A stretch of 64,000 nt of DNA from Clostridia bacterium (GTDB lineage Bacteria > Bacillota > Clostridia > Oscillospirales > Acutalibacteraceae): contig JAFTYU010000036.1 of NCBI GenBank assembly GCA_017461235.1, forward strand, positions 78,629 to 142,628, in the 5' to 3' direction. Every line of letters begins with the position of its first letter. Position 1 is the first letter of the stretch. Below the pieces are notes generated by a model. That model was given only the letters and a program-made list of their open reading frames with translations, ran no database searches and was not told where the DNA came from. The position numbers and the translations under genes were made by a program. This document shows, piece by piece, positions 8,169-17,151 of this stretch.

Positions 8169-9338
8169 ATGAGGCCGGTGATTAATTTGAAAAATCAATT
8201 AAAATTCAATGACGGAAAATTTACAATTATGTCCTTGGGTGACTTGCACGAAAACAGAACCCTTGACAACCAAAACAAAATCAACAGACGTCGCGATATG
8301 CATAATTTTGTTAAAACGGGTATCCTTGCTTTCAAGCCCGATTTGATCGTACTGTTAGGCGATACGCTTATGTTCAAAGACGAATCCGAAGATTTTTCCG
8401 AATATAAATCCGCTTTGCGTGATGTTTTGAAACCTGTTATCGACTCTGGTATTCCTTTTTGCTATGTTCTCGGTAACCATGAACACGATGCAGGTCAAGA
8501 AGATCTGGTTGTAAGCGCATATAAAGAAATCGAAACATGCATCGGTGAAAACGATCCTACCTGCCCGCGTGGCAACTTCAATTGCAACTTATTGGTTAAA
8601 AACTCTGAGGGCACTGAAGATATATTTAACCTTTGGTTTATCGACTCCAACAATGTTTGTGACAATCAGGAAATATCCGTATATGACTGGGTTCATCAGG
8701 ATCAGATTAAATGGTACGAAGAGAAGGCTCTGGAAATCAAGCTTTCACATAGTGGCAAAACATTGCCTGCCATACTTTTCCAACACACCCCCGTTATTGA
8801 AGAATATCAACTTTTAAGAGAAGCCAAACCACACGAAATCCCCTTCTGCGCAGTAGAAGGACACCATAAATTCAAGGATAAAAAGTATATGCTCAAGGAC
8901 GGTGTTGATGGATATTTAGGTGAAGGCCCCTGCTCCCCCTGTTACAACGGCGGTCAGTTCGAAAGCTGGAAAAGAACAGGTGATGTTGTAGCCGCATTCT
9001 TCGGTCATGACCATACCAATGACTTTACGGGTTATGTTGACGGTATTATGTTAGGACAAAACAAAACAAGCGGTTTTTGCTGTTACACCGATGGTTGTCG
9101 TTCTGCAATACGTATCACAACCGTCTATGAGAATGACCCACGAAATGTAAAATCCAAAGTTTATCACTTTAAAGAGCTTGGTCTTCAATCTACTTGTCTT
9201 GGTCCTATTGAAAAACGCATAACAGACAAACAAAGTATCGCTATGCACAAAATAGGCTATGCTGCCGCCGGTATAACTGCAGCAACCGCTTTAACAGCAG
9301 GTGCAGCGGCACTTATACGCAAATTTAAAAAGAAATAA
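8169..9338 (+). CDS. calcineurin-like metallophosphoesterase with C-terminal membrane tail
   Basis: This 389-aa protein carries the metallophosphoesterase motifs in order: GDLHEN, VLLGDT, GNHEHD and FFGHDHTND, which supply the Asp, Asn and His ligands of a two-metal site. The layout resembles Dcr2/purple-acid-phosphatase-like proteins. There is no signal peptide. The C-terminus is an Ala/Gly-rich hydrophobic segment (YAAAGITAATALTAGAAAL) ending in RKFKKK, as in a tail-anchored protein with a cytoplasmic enzyme. The start may be ATG 8169 or TTG 8187, which has GGTGAT upstream and fits family N-termini better. It lies 12 nt before the GH27 gene, so the two are probably co-transcribed. The substrate is unknown. 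Confidence 0.85.
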   Translation: MRPVINLKNQLKFNDGKFTIMSLGDLHENRTLDNQNKINRRRDMHNFVKTGILAFKPDLIVLLGDTLMFKDESEDFSEYKSALRDVLKPVIDSGIPFCYVLGNHEHDAGQEDLVVSAYKEIETCIGENDPTCPRGNFNCNLLVKNSEGTEDIFNLWFIDSNNVCDNQEISVYDWVHQDQIKWYEEKALEIKLSHSGKTLPAILFQHTPVIEEYQLLREAKPHEIPFCAVEGHHKFKDKKYMLKDGVDGYLGEGPCSPCYNGGQFESWKRTGDVVAAFFGHDHTNDFTGYVDGIMLGQNKTSGFCCYTDGCRSAIRITTVYENDPRNVKSKVYHFKELGLQSTCLGPIEKRITDKQSIAMHKIGYAAAGITAATALTAGAAALIRKFKKK

Positions 9339-9350
9339 AGGGTGATATAT

Positions 9351-11087
9351 ATGAAATTTTCAAAATCTCTCGCTTTACTTGCAGGCGCAGGTGCAGGTGT
9401 AGGCGCAGGTGTAATTTTAAATAAATTTTTAAAAAATAAGCATATTTGTCCTGCATGTGTTGCAAAAAAGGTTTTAGCATCAACGCAGGTTCATGTTCAG
9501 GATTACGAAAAATACAGCAACGGTGTTGCTCTTACACCCCCAATGGGTTGGAGCAGCTGGAACACCTTCAGAAATACAATTGACGAAAATCTTATAAAAG
9601 ATATGGCAGATGCCATGAAAAAAACAGGTCTTCTTGATGCAGGATATAAATACATTAATTTAGACGACTGCTGGCAAAGCTCAATGAGAACCCCCGACGG
9701 CAAGCTCCGTGGCGACCTTATCCGATTTCCACGCGGTATGAAGCCCCTTATTGAAGATATAAACAATATGGGGTTCAAGGTGGGACTTTACACTTCCAAC
9801 GGCACTCTTACCTGTGAAGATTTGCCCGCAAGTTTATATCACGAAGCAACTGATGCAGATACTCTCGCAGAATGGGGTGTTGAGTATTTCAAATATGATT
9901 TTTGTCATAACGAAACTATTCCCACCATTGCTCCCGAACTTATCAAGATATATGTCGGCAAAGTGAATGAACCTGATTTTATTGAATTACAAGCCGAGCA
10001 CGGTAACAGAATCGGTGATGCCGTAGTATATGAAGACGCAAAGGTCGACGGCGGTTATGTAGTGGGCGGTCTTTGCGGCGGTTTAGGCGAGCTTGAATTT
10101 GATACAGTTGATGTTCCCGAAGATGGCGAATATTCTGTAACGATTGTTTTCCGAAAGGGCGGAAACCGCAAAAAATTCCTTGTATGCAAAGTAAACGGTG
10201 AAAAGGAATATGATTGTTATTTCCCTGAATCAAAAGGTTTCACTCCTGACGGCAGACTGCAGATAATTGTTAGTCTTAAAAAGGGTGTTAACACTCTGCG
10301 TTTTTACAACCCTGTGGCTTCGCGTATGGATTCCGCACAACGCCAATACACCAATATGGGCTATGAGCTTAAACGTGCCACTAAAGAATTCGCATTAAAA
10401 AATAACACTGAAGAAAAGCCTATTTGCTACTCAATCTGCGAATGGGGTTTGAATAAACCTTGGAAATGGGGTTCTAAAGCAGGCAATCTCTGGCGTACAA
10501 CCCAGGACATCAAGCCAACCTGGCTTTCAATGATTGGTATATACGAAGTCAACGTACGTCTTTATAAAAATGCCGCACCCGGCGGATGGAATGACCCTGA
10601 TATGCTCGAAGTGGGTGTTGGTGAACTCACCACGGAAGAAAACAGAACACACTTTTCTCTCTGGTGTATGATGGCAGCTCCGCTTATTCTCGGAAATGAT
10701 ATAAGAAAATTCATAAATAGCGACGGTAGTGTGCAAAGTGACAATAAAGTTCTTGAAATTCTCAAGAACAAAGAGCTTATAGCAATTGACCAGGATCCAC
10801 GCGGTATGCAGGCAAAGCGCATTTATTCAAACGGTTTATGCGATATATTGGTTAAACCGCTTGAAGGCAGAGAGCTTGCCCTTTGCTTCTTAAACAAATC
10901 CAACTCTACAAAACAGATGTCAATGAATCTTGCAAAATTACACAATGATGTTTACGTTGATTTACCAATAACAAAAACTTATGAAGTCACTGATTTGTGG
11001 GAAAACACAACTGAAATCCTTGATGATGATATCATTGACCTTGTTCAGGCACACGGCGTAAAGGTTTACCGCGTAAAATCGCTTTGA
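9351..11087 (+). CDS. GH27 alpha-galactosidase with inserted domain and N-terminal membrane segment
   Basis: This protein of about 578 aa is a GH27 enzyme, which removes terminal alpha-galactose. It shows PPMGWSSWNTF at the barrel start, YINLDDCW, the nucleophile Asp in EYFKYDFC, ICEWG, the acid/base Asp in WRTTQDI and GGWNDPDMLEVG. About 125-135 residues (nucleotides about 9924-10334) are inserted in the catalytic barrel after the nucleophile strand. The insert looks like a beta-sandwich of CBM6/35 type (DGGYVVGGL, DGEYSVTIVFRKGG, GVNTLRFYNP). The N-terminus has a Gly/Ala-rich hydrophobic stretch followed by HICPAC. ATG 9351 follows AAGGGTGAT; GTG 9342 is less likely. The neighbours include fucosidase and GH109 genes. 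Confidence 0.88.
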   Translation: MKFSKSLALLAGAGAGVGAGVILNKFLKNKHICPACVAKKVLASTQVHVQDYEKYSNGVALTPPMGWSSWNTFRNTIDENLIKDMADAMKKTGLLDAGYKYINLDDCWQSSMRTPDGKLRGDLIRFPRGMKPLIEDINNMGFKVGLYTSNGTLTCEDLPASLYHEATDADTLAEWGVEYFKYDFCHNETIPTIAPELIKIYVGKVNEPDFIELQAEHGNRIGDAVVYEDAKVDGGYVVGGLCGGLGELEFDTVDVPEDGEYSVTIVFRKGGNRKKFLVCKVNGEKEYDCYFPESKGFTPDGRLQIIVSLKKGVNTLRFYNPVASRMDSAQRQYTNMGYELKRATKEFALKNNTEEKPICYSICEWGLNKPWKWGSKAGNLWRTTQDIKPTWLSMIGIYEVNVRLYKNAAPGGWNDPDMLEVGVGELTTEENRTHFSLWCMMAAPLILGNDIRKFINSDGSVQSDNKVLEILKNKELIAIDQDPRGMQAKRIYSNGLCDILVKPLEGRELALCFLNKSNSTKQMSMNLAKLHNDVYVDLPITKTYEVTDLWENTTEILDDDIIDLVQAHGVKVYRVKSL

Positions 11088-11155
11088 TTTATTTTAAAAG
11101 AGGAAGATTATAACAAAACTTTAAATCAAATTAACACAAAATTTAGCATTGAAAG

Positions 11156-12511
11156 GTGAATTTTTTGAATAACCGCGGAATTCTCAATATGACCACAGGC
11201 CCGTTTTTTAAGAAAATACTTATTTTTTCCGTACCGCTGATGCTCACCGGCGTTTTGCAGTTGATCTATAACGCCGCTGACATTATGGTAGTGGGTCGCT
11301 TTGCAGGAAGTACTTCTCTTGCGGCAGTTGGTTCAACAAGTTCACTTGTAAACCTTATAATCAACCTTTTTATAGGCCTTTCAACAGGAGCTGGAGTTAT
11401 TACCGCACGCCATATAGGTGCCGCGGAAAGCAAAAAAATGCACCAAAGCGTTCATACGGCTATGGCAATAAGTGCGGTTTCAGGTGTTGCGGTAAGTATA
11501 TTCGGCTTTTTTCTATCGGAAACTTTCCTTAAACTGATGGGAACACCCGACGATGTCCTTCCCCTTGCCTCTGTTTACCTTAAGATATACTTCTTAGGTG
11601 CACCCGGATCACTTGTTTATAACTTTGGCGCCTCCATAGTCCGCGCAACCGGCGACACTAAAAGGCCGTTATTTATTCTTTCATTTACGGGTCTTATAAA
11701 TGTTGTACTCAATCTGATTCTTGTAATAGTTTTCCATATGGATGTTGCAGGTGTTGCAATAGCCACAATAGTTTCACAGTATGTTTCCGCGATTCTTATA
11801 GTTATTCGCCTTACGCATCTTGAAAATGCCTGTCGGCTCAAATTAAATAAACTGAAAGTTTATAAAGAAGAACTTGTATCCATTATAAAGATCGGTTTAC
11901 CCGCAGGTATTCAAAGCAGTCTTTTTTCTTTTTCAAATGTACTCATACAATCGACCATCAACACTTTCGGTTCGATTGCAATGGCGGGAAATACTGCCGC
12001 ACAAAACATTGATGCTATCGTTTACACTTGTTGTAACGCGGTATCGCAAACCACAATGACCTTCGCCTCGCAGAATATAGGCGCAAAAAAGCACGAAAAT
12101 CTTCGTAAAGTTTATTTTATGTGTCTCGGCCTTGCTTTAGGTATCAGTTTCGTTTTGGGTGCAATCGGACTTATTTTCCCTGAACAACTCGTCGGCATAT
12201 TCACTACCGACCCTGAAGTTATAGAAATAGGCAAAACAAGAGTATATATTATGATGAGCACCTATTTCTTATGCAGTATAATGGATGTTTCGGGCTGTCA
12301 GATACGCGGTATGGGTAAATCCCTTGAACCTATGGTCATCACACTTCTTGGTGCCTGCGGTCTGCGAGTTTTATGGCTCTACACGGGCTTTCCCCTTAAT
12401 AAAACTCTTTGGAACCTTTATCTTTCATATCCGCTGTCCTGGGGCGCAACATTTATAGCCTTGTTTATTTGTTACTTCGTTTTTGAAAAACGCATAAAAA
12501 AAAGGATGTGA
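11156..12511 (+). CDS. MATE family efflux transporter
   Basis: This 451-aa multidrug and toxin extrusion family transporter has about 12 hydrophobic segments, the N-terminal FSVPLMLTGVLQLIYNAADI and VVGRFAG motifs, and the repeated half motif IKIGLPAGIQSSLFSFSN. MATE proteins export compounds using a cation gradient; the substrate here cannot be told. AAAGGTG precedes TTG 11165, which is a likely start; GTG 11156 overlaps that site. It sits between glycosidase genes with short gaps and may be co-transcribed with them. Confidence 0.88.
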   Translation: MNFLNNRGILNMTTGPFFKKILIFSVPLMLTGVLQLIYNAADIMVVGRFAGSTSLAAVGSTSSLVNLIINLFIGLSTGAGVITARHIGAAESKKMHQSVHTAMAISAVSGVAVSIFGFFLSETFLKLMGTPDDVLPLASVYLKIYFLGAPGSLVYNFGASIVRATGDTKRPLFILSFTGLINVVLNLILVIVFHMDVAGVAIATIVSQYVSAILIVIRLTHLENACRLKLNKLKVYKEELVSIIKIGLPAGIQSSLFSFSNVLIQSTINTFGSIAMAGNTAAQNIDAIVYTCCNAVSQTTMTFASQNIGAKKHENLRKVYFMCLGLALGISFVLGAIGLIFPEQLVGIFTTDPEVIEIGKTRVYIMMSTYFLCSIMDVSGCQIRGMGKSLEPMVITLLGACGLRVLWLYTGFPLNKTLWNLYLSYPLSWGATFIALFICYFVFEKRIKKRM

Positions 12512-12515
12512 GCTT

Positions 12516-13862
12516 ATCAACTTCAATGAATTTTTATATAACGTCTCCCGCGTAAAGCCTTCAGAAAAGCAATTACGACATTTAAGAGAAACTCCATTCT
12601 ATGCATTCGTCCACTTCAGTCCTAACACATATACTGATCTGGAATGGGGTGACGGCACAGAAGACCCTGCCATATTTAATCCCAGGGAGCTTGATTGCGA
12701 GCAATGGGTAAAAGCCATTAAATCCGCAGGTATGAAGGGGCTTGTTTTAACCGCAAAGCATCATGATGGCTTCTGCCTGTGGCAGACGGAATACACAGAA
12801 CACAGTATAAAAAACAGTCCGTACAAAAACGGCAAGGGCGATATTGTGAAAGAAGCTGCCGACGCATGCAAAAAACACGGTATTAAATTCGGTTTTTATC
12901 TTTCGCCTTGGGACAGAAACTCAAAATATTACGGCACCGATGAATACAACACATATTACAAAAATCAATTAACCGAGCTTCTTACAAACTACGGTGAAAT
13001 TTTCTATGTGTGGTTTGACGGTGCTTGCGGTGAAGGTCCTAACGGGAAAAAACAAGTTTATGATTTTGACGGATACGTTGAATTAATTGAAAAATATCAA
13101 CCTAATGCAACCATTTTCCACGATACAGGTATCATCAGATGGTGCGGTAACGAAGCAGGTGCTGCCCCCTATGCACAGTGGGCAGTAGTCCCGATGGAGC
13201 TTTGCTCTATGAACAAGCCCCAGACCCGAGGTGCGCTCGTTGACGGTGATTTAAGTTTTAATTACAACAGCGATATCGGAATAGGCTCGCTCGAAACTAT
13301 TATCTATTCCAAAGGTCTTGTTTTTGCTCCTGCGGAAACGGATATGTCCATAAGACCGGGTTGGTTTTATCACGAAAACGAAAAGCCCCATTCGTTGGAT
13401 AGGCTTTTTAAAACTTACCTTAATTCTGTCGGTAACAATACAACCTTTAATCTTAATATTCCACCTATGCCGAACGGAAAATTCAACGATGAAGATGTTA
13501 CGCGTCTAAAAGAATTGGGAGAATTAATTGAAAAAGAATTCGGTACAAATCTCGCGGAAGGTATCCCCTTCCAAAAGCTTAACGGTTGTGGCAAAACACA
13601 ACCCGAATACATCGTTACTCTCACCAAAAAGAAAACCATCAAATATGTTGAATTGGCAGAAAAAATCAGCGAAGGACAAAGAATATCAAGCTTTGCCGTA
13701 CTCACAAAAGACGAGCACGCTCAATGGCGGCAGATTGCTCAATCAACAACAGTCGGCAGCAGAAAAATAATAAAAATAAATCCGACAGAAACGGATGAAA
13801 TCAAAATCCGCATAATGTCATCACGTGATACACCTGAAATTGAGTGGATAAAGATTTATTAA
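12516..13862 (+). CDS. GH29 alpha-L-fucosidase, apparent AUC start
   Basis: This enzyme of about 448 aa cleaves alpha-L-fucose from glycans. It shows PFYAFVHFSPNTYTDLEWG, LTAKHHDGFCLW and the nucleophile Asp in YVWFDGACGEG. The C-terminal 80 residues look like a discoidin/CBM32-type beta domain. Homology clearly begins near nucleotide 12516, but no ATG, GTG or TTG occurs in frame between the stop at 12495 and ATG 12732, which lies inside the catalytic domain. ATC 12516 is 9 nt after AGGA and is the best start. A sequencing error, or mutation of ATG to ATC, is the alternative. There is no signal peptide, so it is probably intracellular. Confidence 0.82.
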   Translation: MNFNEFLYNVSRVKPSEKQLRHLRETPFYAFVHFSPNTYTDLEWGDGTEDPAIFNPRELDCEQWVKAIKSAGMKGLVLTAKHHDGFCLWQTEYTEHSIKNSPYKNGKGDIVKEAADACKKHGIKFGFYLSPWDRNSKYYGTDEYNTYYKNQLTELLTNYGEIFYVWFDGACGEGPNGKKQVYDFDGYVELIEKYQPNATIFHDTGIIRWCGNEAGAAPYAQWAVVPMELCSMNKPQTRGALVDGDLSFNYNSDIGIGSLETIIYSKGLVFAPAETDMSIRPGWFYHENEKPHSLDRLFKTYLNSVGNNTTFNLNIPPMPNGKFNDEDVTRLKELGELIEKEFGTNLAEGIPFQKLNGCGKTQPEYIVTLTKKKTIKYVELAEKISEGQRISSFAVLTKDEHAQWRQIAQSTTVGSRKIIKINPTETDEIKIRIMSSRDTPEIEWIKIY

Positions 13863-13871
13863 AAAAAGAAA

Positions 13872-13919
13872 ACGGTGCAATTAATCTTGTTAAGGAGATT
13901 AATTGCACCGTAATTTTTA
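13872..13919. terminator. bidirectional terminator between the fucosidase gene and trpB
   Basis: A 16-bp perfect stem (13872-13887 with 13896-13911) has an 8-base loop. It is followed by ATTTTTAT on the plus strand and preceded by A-rich sequence that serves the minus-strand trpB transcript. Confidence 0.92.
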
Positions 13920-15137
13920 TCTGATTCCGTAATTCTCAATAATATAATCCATATCCTTATCCCCTCTGCCTGAAAGGTTAATAAGGATTGAACCGTGGTC
14001 CATAGTTTTTGCAAGCTTCATACCATAAGCAACGGCGTGTGAACTTTCGATAGCGGGAATAATGCCCTCAAGTCTTGAAAGTTTATAGAATGCATCTATT
14101 GTTTCTTCATCATCGATAACATCGTATTTAACTCTGCCGATTTCCTGCAAAAATGCGTGTTCGGGCCCTGAAGAAGGATAATCAAGACCGCTTGCAACTG
14201 AATACACTGGGGCAGGCTCGCCGTTTTCGTCCTTAAGCATAATGCTGTTGAAGCCGTGCATAACACCCTCTGTACCGTATTTAAGGCTTGCGGCATGATC
14301 GCCGAGCTTAGGACCTCTGCCAAGGGGCTCAATACCGTAAATATCTACCGGGTCATTAAGGAATCCTGCAAAAAGACCTGCTGCATTGGAACCGCCTCCT
14401 ACACAGGCAACAATTGAAGTAGGAAGATTTCCTGTCATTTCAATAAACTGCTCTCTCGCTTCAATACCTACAACACTCTGGAAATCGCGAACCATCATAG
14501 GGAAAGGATGAGGTCCGAGAACCGAACCGATGCAGTAAATAGAGTGGTCATACTCTTTGCTGTATGCATCAAAAGCCGCATCAACCGCCTCTTTAAGAGT
14601 CTGAAGACCGTGTGTAACCTCTACAACATTTGCACCGAGAATTTTCATTCTTGCAACATTGGGTGCCTGTTTTTTGATATCAACAGAACCCATATAAATA
14701 TCACATTCAAGACCAAAATAGGCTGCGGCTGTAGCAAGGGCAACACCGTGTTGCCCTGCGCCTGTTTCAGCGATAACTTTTTTCTTGCCCATATATTTTG
14801 CAAGAAGCGCTTCTCCCATACAGTGGTTAAGCTTATGTGCACCTGAATGGTTTAAATCTTCTCGCTTTGCGTAAAGTTGAACTTTACCGCCAAGAGCATC
14901 TGAAAGTCTTTCAAGGTGAGTTACGGGTGTGGGTCTGCCCTGAAATTCCTTTCTTATTCTCCGAAGCTCTGCAATAAATTTTCTTGATTGGCAGATTGAG
15001 TAATATGCCTCTGTAATTTCCGCCATAGCGTCTTTCAGTTTATCGTCAATATAAACACCGCCGTATTTGCCGAAATAGCCGTTTTTATCAGGATAATTAT
15101 TAAAATATGTATCAAAATCAATACCGTTATATAACAT
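13917..15137 (-). CDS. trpB: tryptophan synthase beta subunit
   Basis: This 406-aa TrpB joins indole to serine using PLP. The PLP lysine lies in [14 protein letters not shown] (about residue 102), the phosphate-binding loop is GGGSNAAG, and the family motif AETGAGQHG is present. GGAGG lies 8 nt before ATG 15137; an upstream in-frame TTG at 15152 overlaps that site. No trpA or other trp gene is nearby. A Trp-specific T-box precedes it, so it should be induced when tryptophan is scarce. It may work alone on imported indole or with TrpA encoded elsewhere. Confidence 0.96.
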   Translation of the reverse strand: MLYNGIDFDTYFNNYPDKNGYFGKYGGVYIDDKLKDAMAEITEAYYSICQSRKFIAELRRIRKEFQGRPTPVTHLERLSDALGGKVQLYAKREDLNHSGAHKLNHCMGEALLAKYMGKKKVIAETGAGQHGVALATAAAYFGLECDIYMGSVDIKKQAPNVARMKILGANVVEVTHGLQTLKEAVDAAFDAYSKEYDHSIYCIGSVLGPHPFPMMVRDFQSVVGIEAREQFIEMTGNLPTSIVACVGGGSNAAGLFAGFLNDPVDIYGIEPLGRGPKLGDHAASLKYGTEGVMHGFNSIMLKDENGEPAPVYSVASGLDYPSSGPEHAFLQEIGRVKYDVIDDEETIDAFYKLSRLEGIIPAIESSHAVAYGMKLAKTMDHGSILINLSGRGDKDMDYIIENYGIR

Positions 15138-15228
15138 TTCAGTTACCTCCAAATAAATAATGTAGTGTTAAATTAAGCTTATAAACTACGCCATCGTTTT
15201 GTTAACAACATAAACATACACCTTCCAC

Positions 15229-15513
15229 AAAATAAAAAGTCCTTGACAGAAATTCAACTTCTGTCAAGGACGAATAAAAACTTATCCGCGGTGCCACCTT
15301 GAATTTGCGAAAATCGCACGCTTTGCGGGATACAATCATACCCCCGACAACTAACGTATGCCCACACGTTGCAGAATACTTTGCCCAAAGGCATTTGACT
15401 GCACCCTCAGCGGCCCATTTGACGATTTGTTTCTTACCCGATTCCAGCAACACGGGCTCTCTGCGAAGTCATCATCGCCGTTACTTCCGCCTCAACGGTT
15501 TATTTTTAAATTT
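15229..15513 (-). ncRNA. T-box leader with Trp (UGG) specifier
   Basis: Read on the minus strand, the leader has the stem I elements GGAAGTAACGGCGATGATGA, then AGAGAGCC and TTGCTGG, and the T-box sequence AAGGTGGCACCGCGG (15286-15300). A terminator stem follows (15240-15250 with 15261-15271, core GTCCTTGACAG) with a U-rich run. The specifier loop holds UGG followed by a purine (15415-15417), just before CCGCU, which pairs with GGCGG at the base of stem I. Uncharged tRNA-Trp should favour the antiterminator and trpB expression. A short frame through the element is not a gene. Confidence 0.93.
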
Positions 15514-15519
15514 TATAAG

Positions 15520-15548
15520 ATTATATCACTCTGAAATAATTATGTCAA
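15520..15548 (-). promoter_or_regulatory. sigma-A promoter of the T-box/trpB transcript
   Basis: On the minus strand TTGACA (15543-15548) and TATAAT (15520-15525) are both consensus and 17 bp apart. Confidence 0.88.
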
Positions 15549-15581
15549 TAGCAAGATTTTACCTAAAAAAAGAGTTTCATA

Positions 15582-15610
15582 TTGACATGAAGGAGCGTTC
15601 AAAGTAAAAT
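15582..15610 (+). promoter_or_regulatory. sigma-A promoter of the isomerase-like gene
   Basis: TTGACA (15582-15587) and TAAAAT (15605-15610) are 17 bp apart, 32 nt before the ATG at 15642 and divergent from the trpB promoter. Confidence 0.75.
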
Positions 15611-15641
15611 ATAAATATCATTAAGAAAAGAAGGTATTGCT

Positions 15642-17108
15642 ATGAAAAACATACCCACAGTTAAGCTCGGTATCGTGGCAGTTTCGCGTGACTGCTTCCC
15701 CATGACCCTTTCAGAAGGAAGAAGAAATGCAATTGTCAAGGAATATTCCAAAACAGGCGAAATTTACGAATGTCCCGTTTGTATTGAAAATGAAAAAGAT
15801 ATGCTCAAAGCATTGGACGATGTTAAAGCGGCAGGCTGTAACGCACTTGTCATTTATCTCGGCAACTTCGGTCCCGAATCTTCCGAAACACTTCTCGCTA
15901 AGCTTTTTGACGGCCCCGTTATGTATTGTGCTGCTGCAGAAGAAAGTGAAAACGACCTTTTAGACGGCAGAGGCGATGCTTATTGCGGTGTTCTTAACTT
16001 AAGCTATAACCTTAAATTAAGAAACATTAAAGCGTACATACCCGAATATCCCGTAGGCGATGCAGTTGACTGCGCAAAAATGATTAAAGAATTCCTTCCC
16101 ATTGCGAGAACATTAATTGCGCTCAAGAACCTTAAAATCATTTCCTTTGGTCCTCGTCCGCAGGATTTCTTGGCTTGCAACGCACCTATAAAAAGACTTT
16201 ATGATTTAGGTGTTGAAATAGAAGAAAACAGTGAACTCGATCTTTTCGCTGCCTTTAACGCTCACGCAGGTGATGAAAGAATCCCCGAAGTAGTTAAAGA
16301 TATGGAAAACGAACTTGGCGCAGGCAACAAAAAGCCTGAAATTCTCGAAAAACTTGCTCAATATGAACTCACGCTTCTTGACTGGGCAGAAGAACACAGA
16401 GGTTCAAGGGAATTCGTTGCGATTTCCGGTAAATGCTGGCCCGCATTCCAGACAGAATTCAAGTTTGTACCCTGTTACGTAAACAGCCGTCTTGCCGCAA
16501 GGGGTATCCCCGTTTCTTGTGAGGTTGATATTTACGGCGTTCTTTCAGAATACATCGGTGCTTGCGTAAGTGAAGATGCGGTTACGCTTCTTGATATCAA
16601 CAACTCTGTTCCCCGTGATATGTATGATAACGAAATCGGCGGAAAAACACCTTACAGTTTCACAGATACATTTATGGGCTTCCATTGCGGTAATACCCCC
16701 GCTTGTAAACTTAGTTTCTGCGAAATGAAATACCAGAAAATTATGGCAAGAGCTCTTCCTAAAGAATTCACTAACGGCACTCTTGAAGGCGATATTGCTC
16801 CCGGTGACATCACTTTCTTCAGACTCCAGTCAACTGCCGACAGCCATCTCAAGGCGTACGTTGCACAGGGCGAGGTTTTACCTGTTGCAACACGTTCCTT
16901 CGGCGGTATCGGTGTGTTCGCTATCCCCGAAATGGGCAGATTCTACCGACATGTACTTATTGAAGATAACTTCCCACACCACGGTGCAGTTGCTTTCGGT
17001 CACCACGGCAAAGCAATATTTGAAGTATTCAAATATCTCGGCGTTGAGAAAATCGGTTACAACCAACCCAAGTCACTCCCCTACAAAACAGAAAATCCTT
17101 TTGCATAA
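15642..17108 (+). CDS. L-fucose/L-arabinose isomerase family protein
   Basis: This 488-aa protein resembles the COG2407 fucose/arabinose isomerase-like family. It has the N-terminal Rossmann-like halves (VKLGIVAVSRDCFPMT, LVIYLGNFGPES) and the core SGKCWPAFQTEF, with CEVDIYGVLSEYIG and a His-rich C-terminus (NFPHHGAVAFGHHGK). Family enzymes interconvert aldoses and ketoses with a divalent metal. Its place between a fucosidase and GH109/GH4 genes suggests a deoxy- or amino-sugar substrate, but this is not proven. It is shorter than FucI (about 590 aa). The promoter and terminator are its own. Confidence 0.75.
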   Translation: MKNIPTVKLGIVAVSRDCFPMTLSEGRRNAIVKEYSKTGEIYECPVCIENEKDMLKALDDVKAAGCNALVIYLGNFGPESSETLLAKLFDGPVMYCAAAEESENDLLDGRGDAYCGVLNLSYNLKLRNIKAYIPEYPVGDAVDCAKMIKEFLPIARTLIALKNLKIISFGPRPQDFLACNAPIKRLYDLGVEIEENSELDLFAAFNAHAGDERIPEVVKDMENELGAGNKKPEILEKLAQYELTLLDWAEEHRGSREFVAISGKCWPAFQTEFKFVPCYVNSRLAARGIPVSCEVDIYGVLSEYIGACVSEDAVTLLDINNSVPRDMYDNEIGGKTPYSFTDTFMGFHCGNTPACKLSFCEMKYQKIMARALPKEFTNGTLEGDIAPGDITFFRLQSTADSHLKAYVAQGEVLPVATRSFGGIGVFAIPEMGRFYRHVLIEDNFPHHGAVAFGHHGKAIFEVFKYLGVEKIGYNQPKSLPYKTENPFA

Positions 17109-17109
17109 T

Positions 17110-17147
17110 AAAAAGCTCCTTGCCGTGGCAAGGAGCTTTTTTTATTT
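17110..17147. terminator. bidirectional terminator between the isomerase-like and GH4 genes
   Basis: The perfect stem AAAAAGCTCCTTGCC/GGCAAGGAGCTTTTT has a two-to-four base loop. It has T-rich tails in both directions and separates convergent genes. Confidence 0.93.
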
Positions 17148-17151
17148 GGTA

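Noticed and set aside
12732-13862. Fucosidase starting at ATG 12732
   Set aside because: This would delete the conserved N-terminal catalytic segment (FYAFVHFSPNTY), which is intact just upstream in the same frame.
15202-15453. 83-aa open frame opposite the isomerase-like gene
   Set aside because: It is a reading of the T-box RNA; all conserved T-box elements lie inside it.
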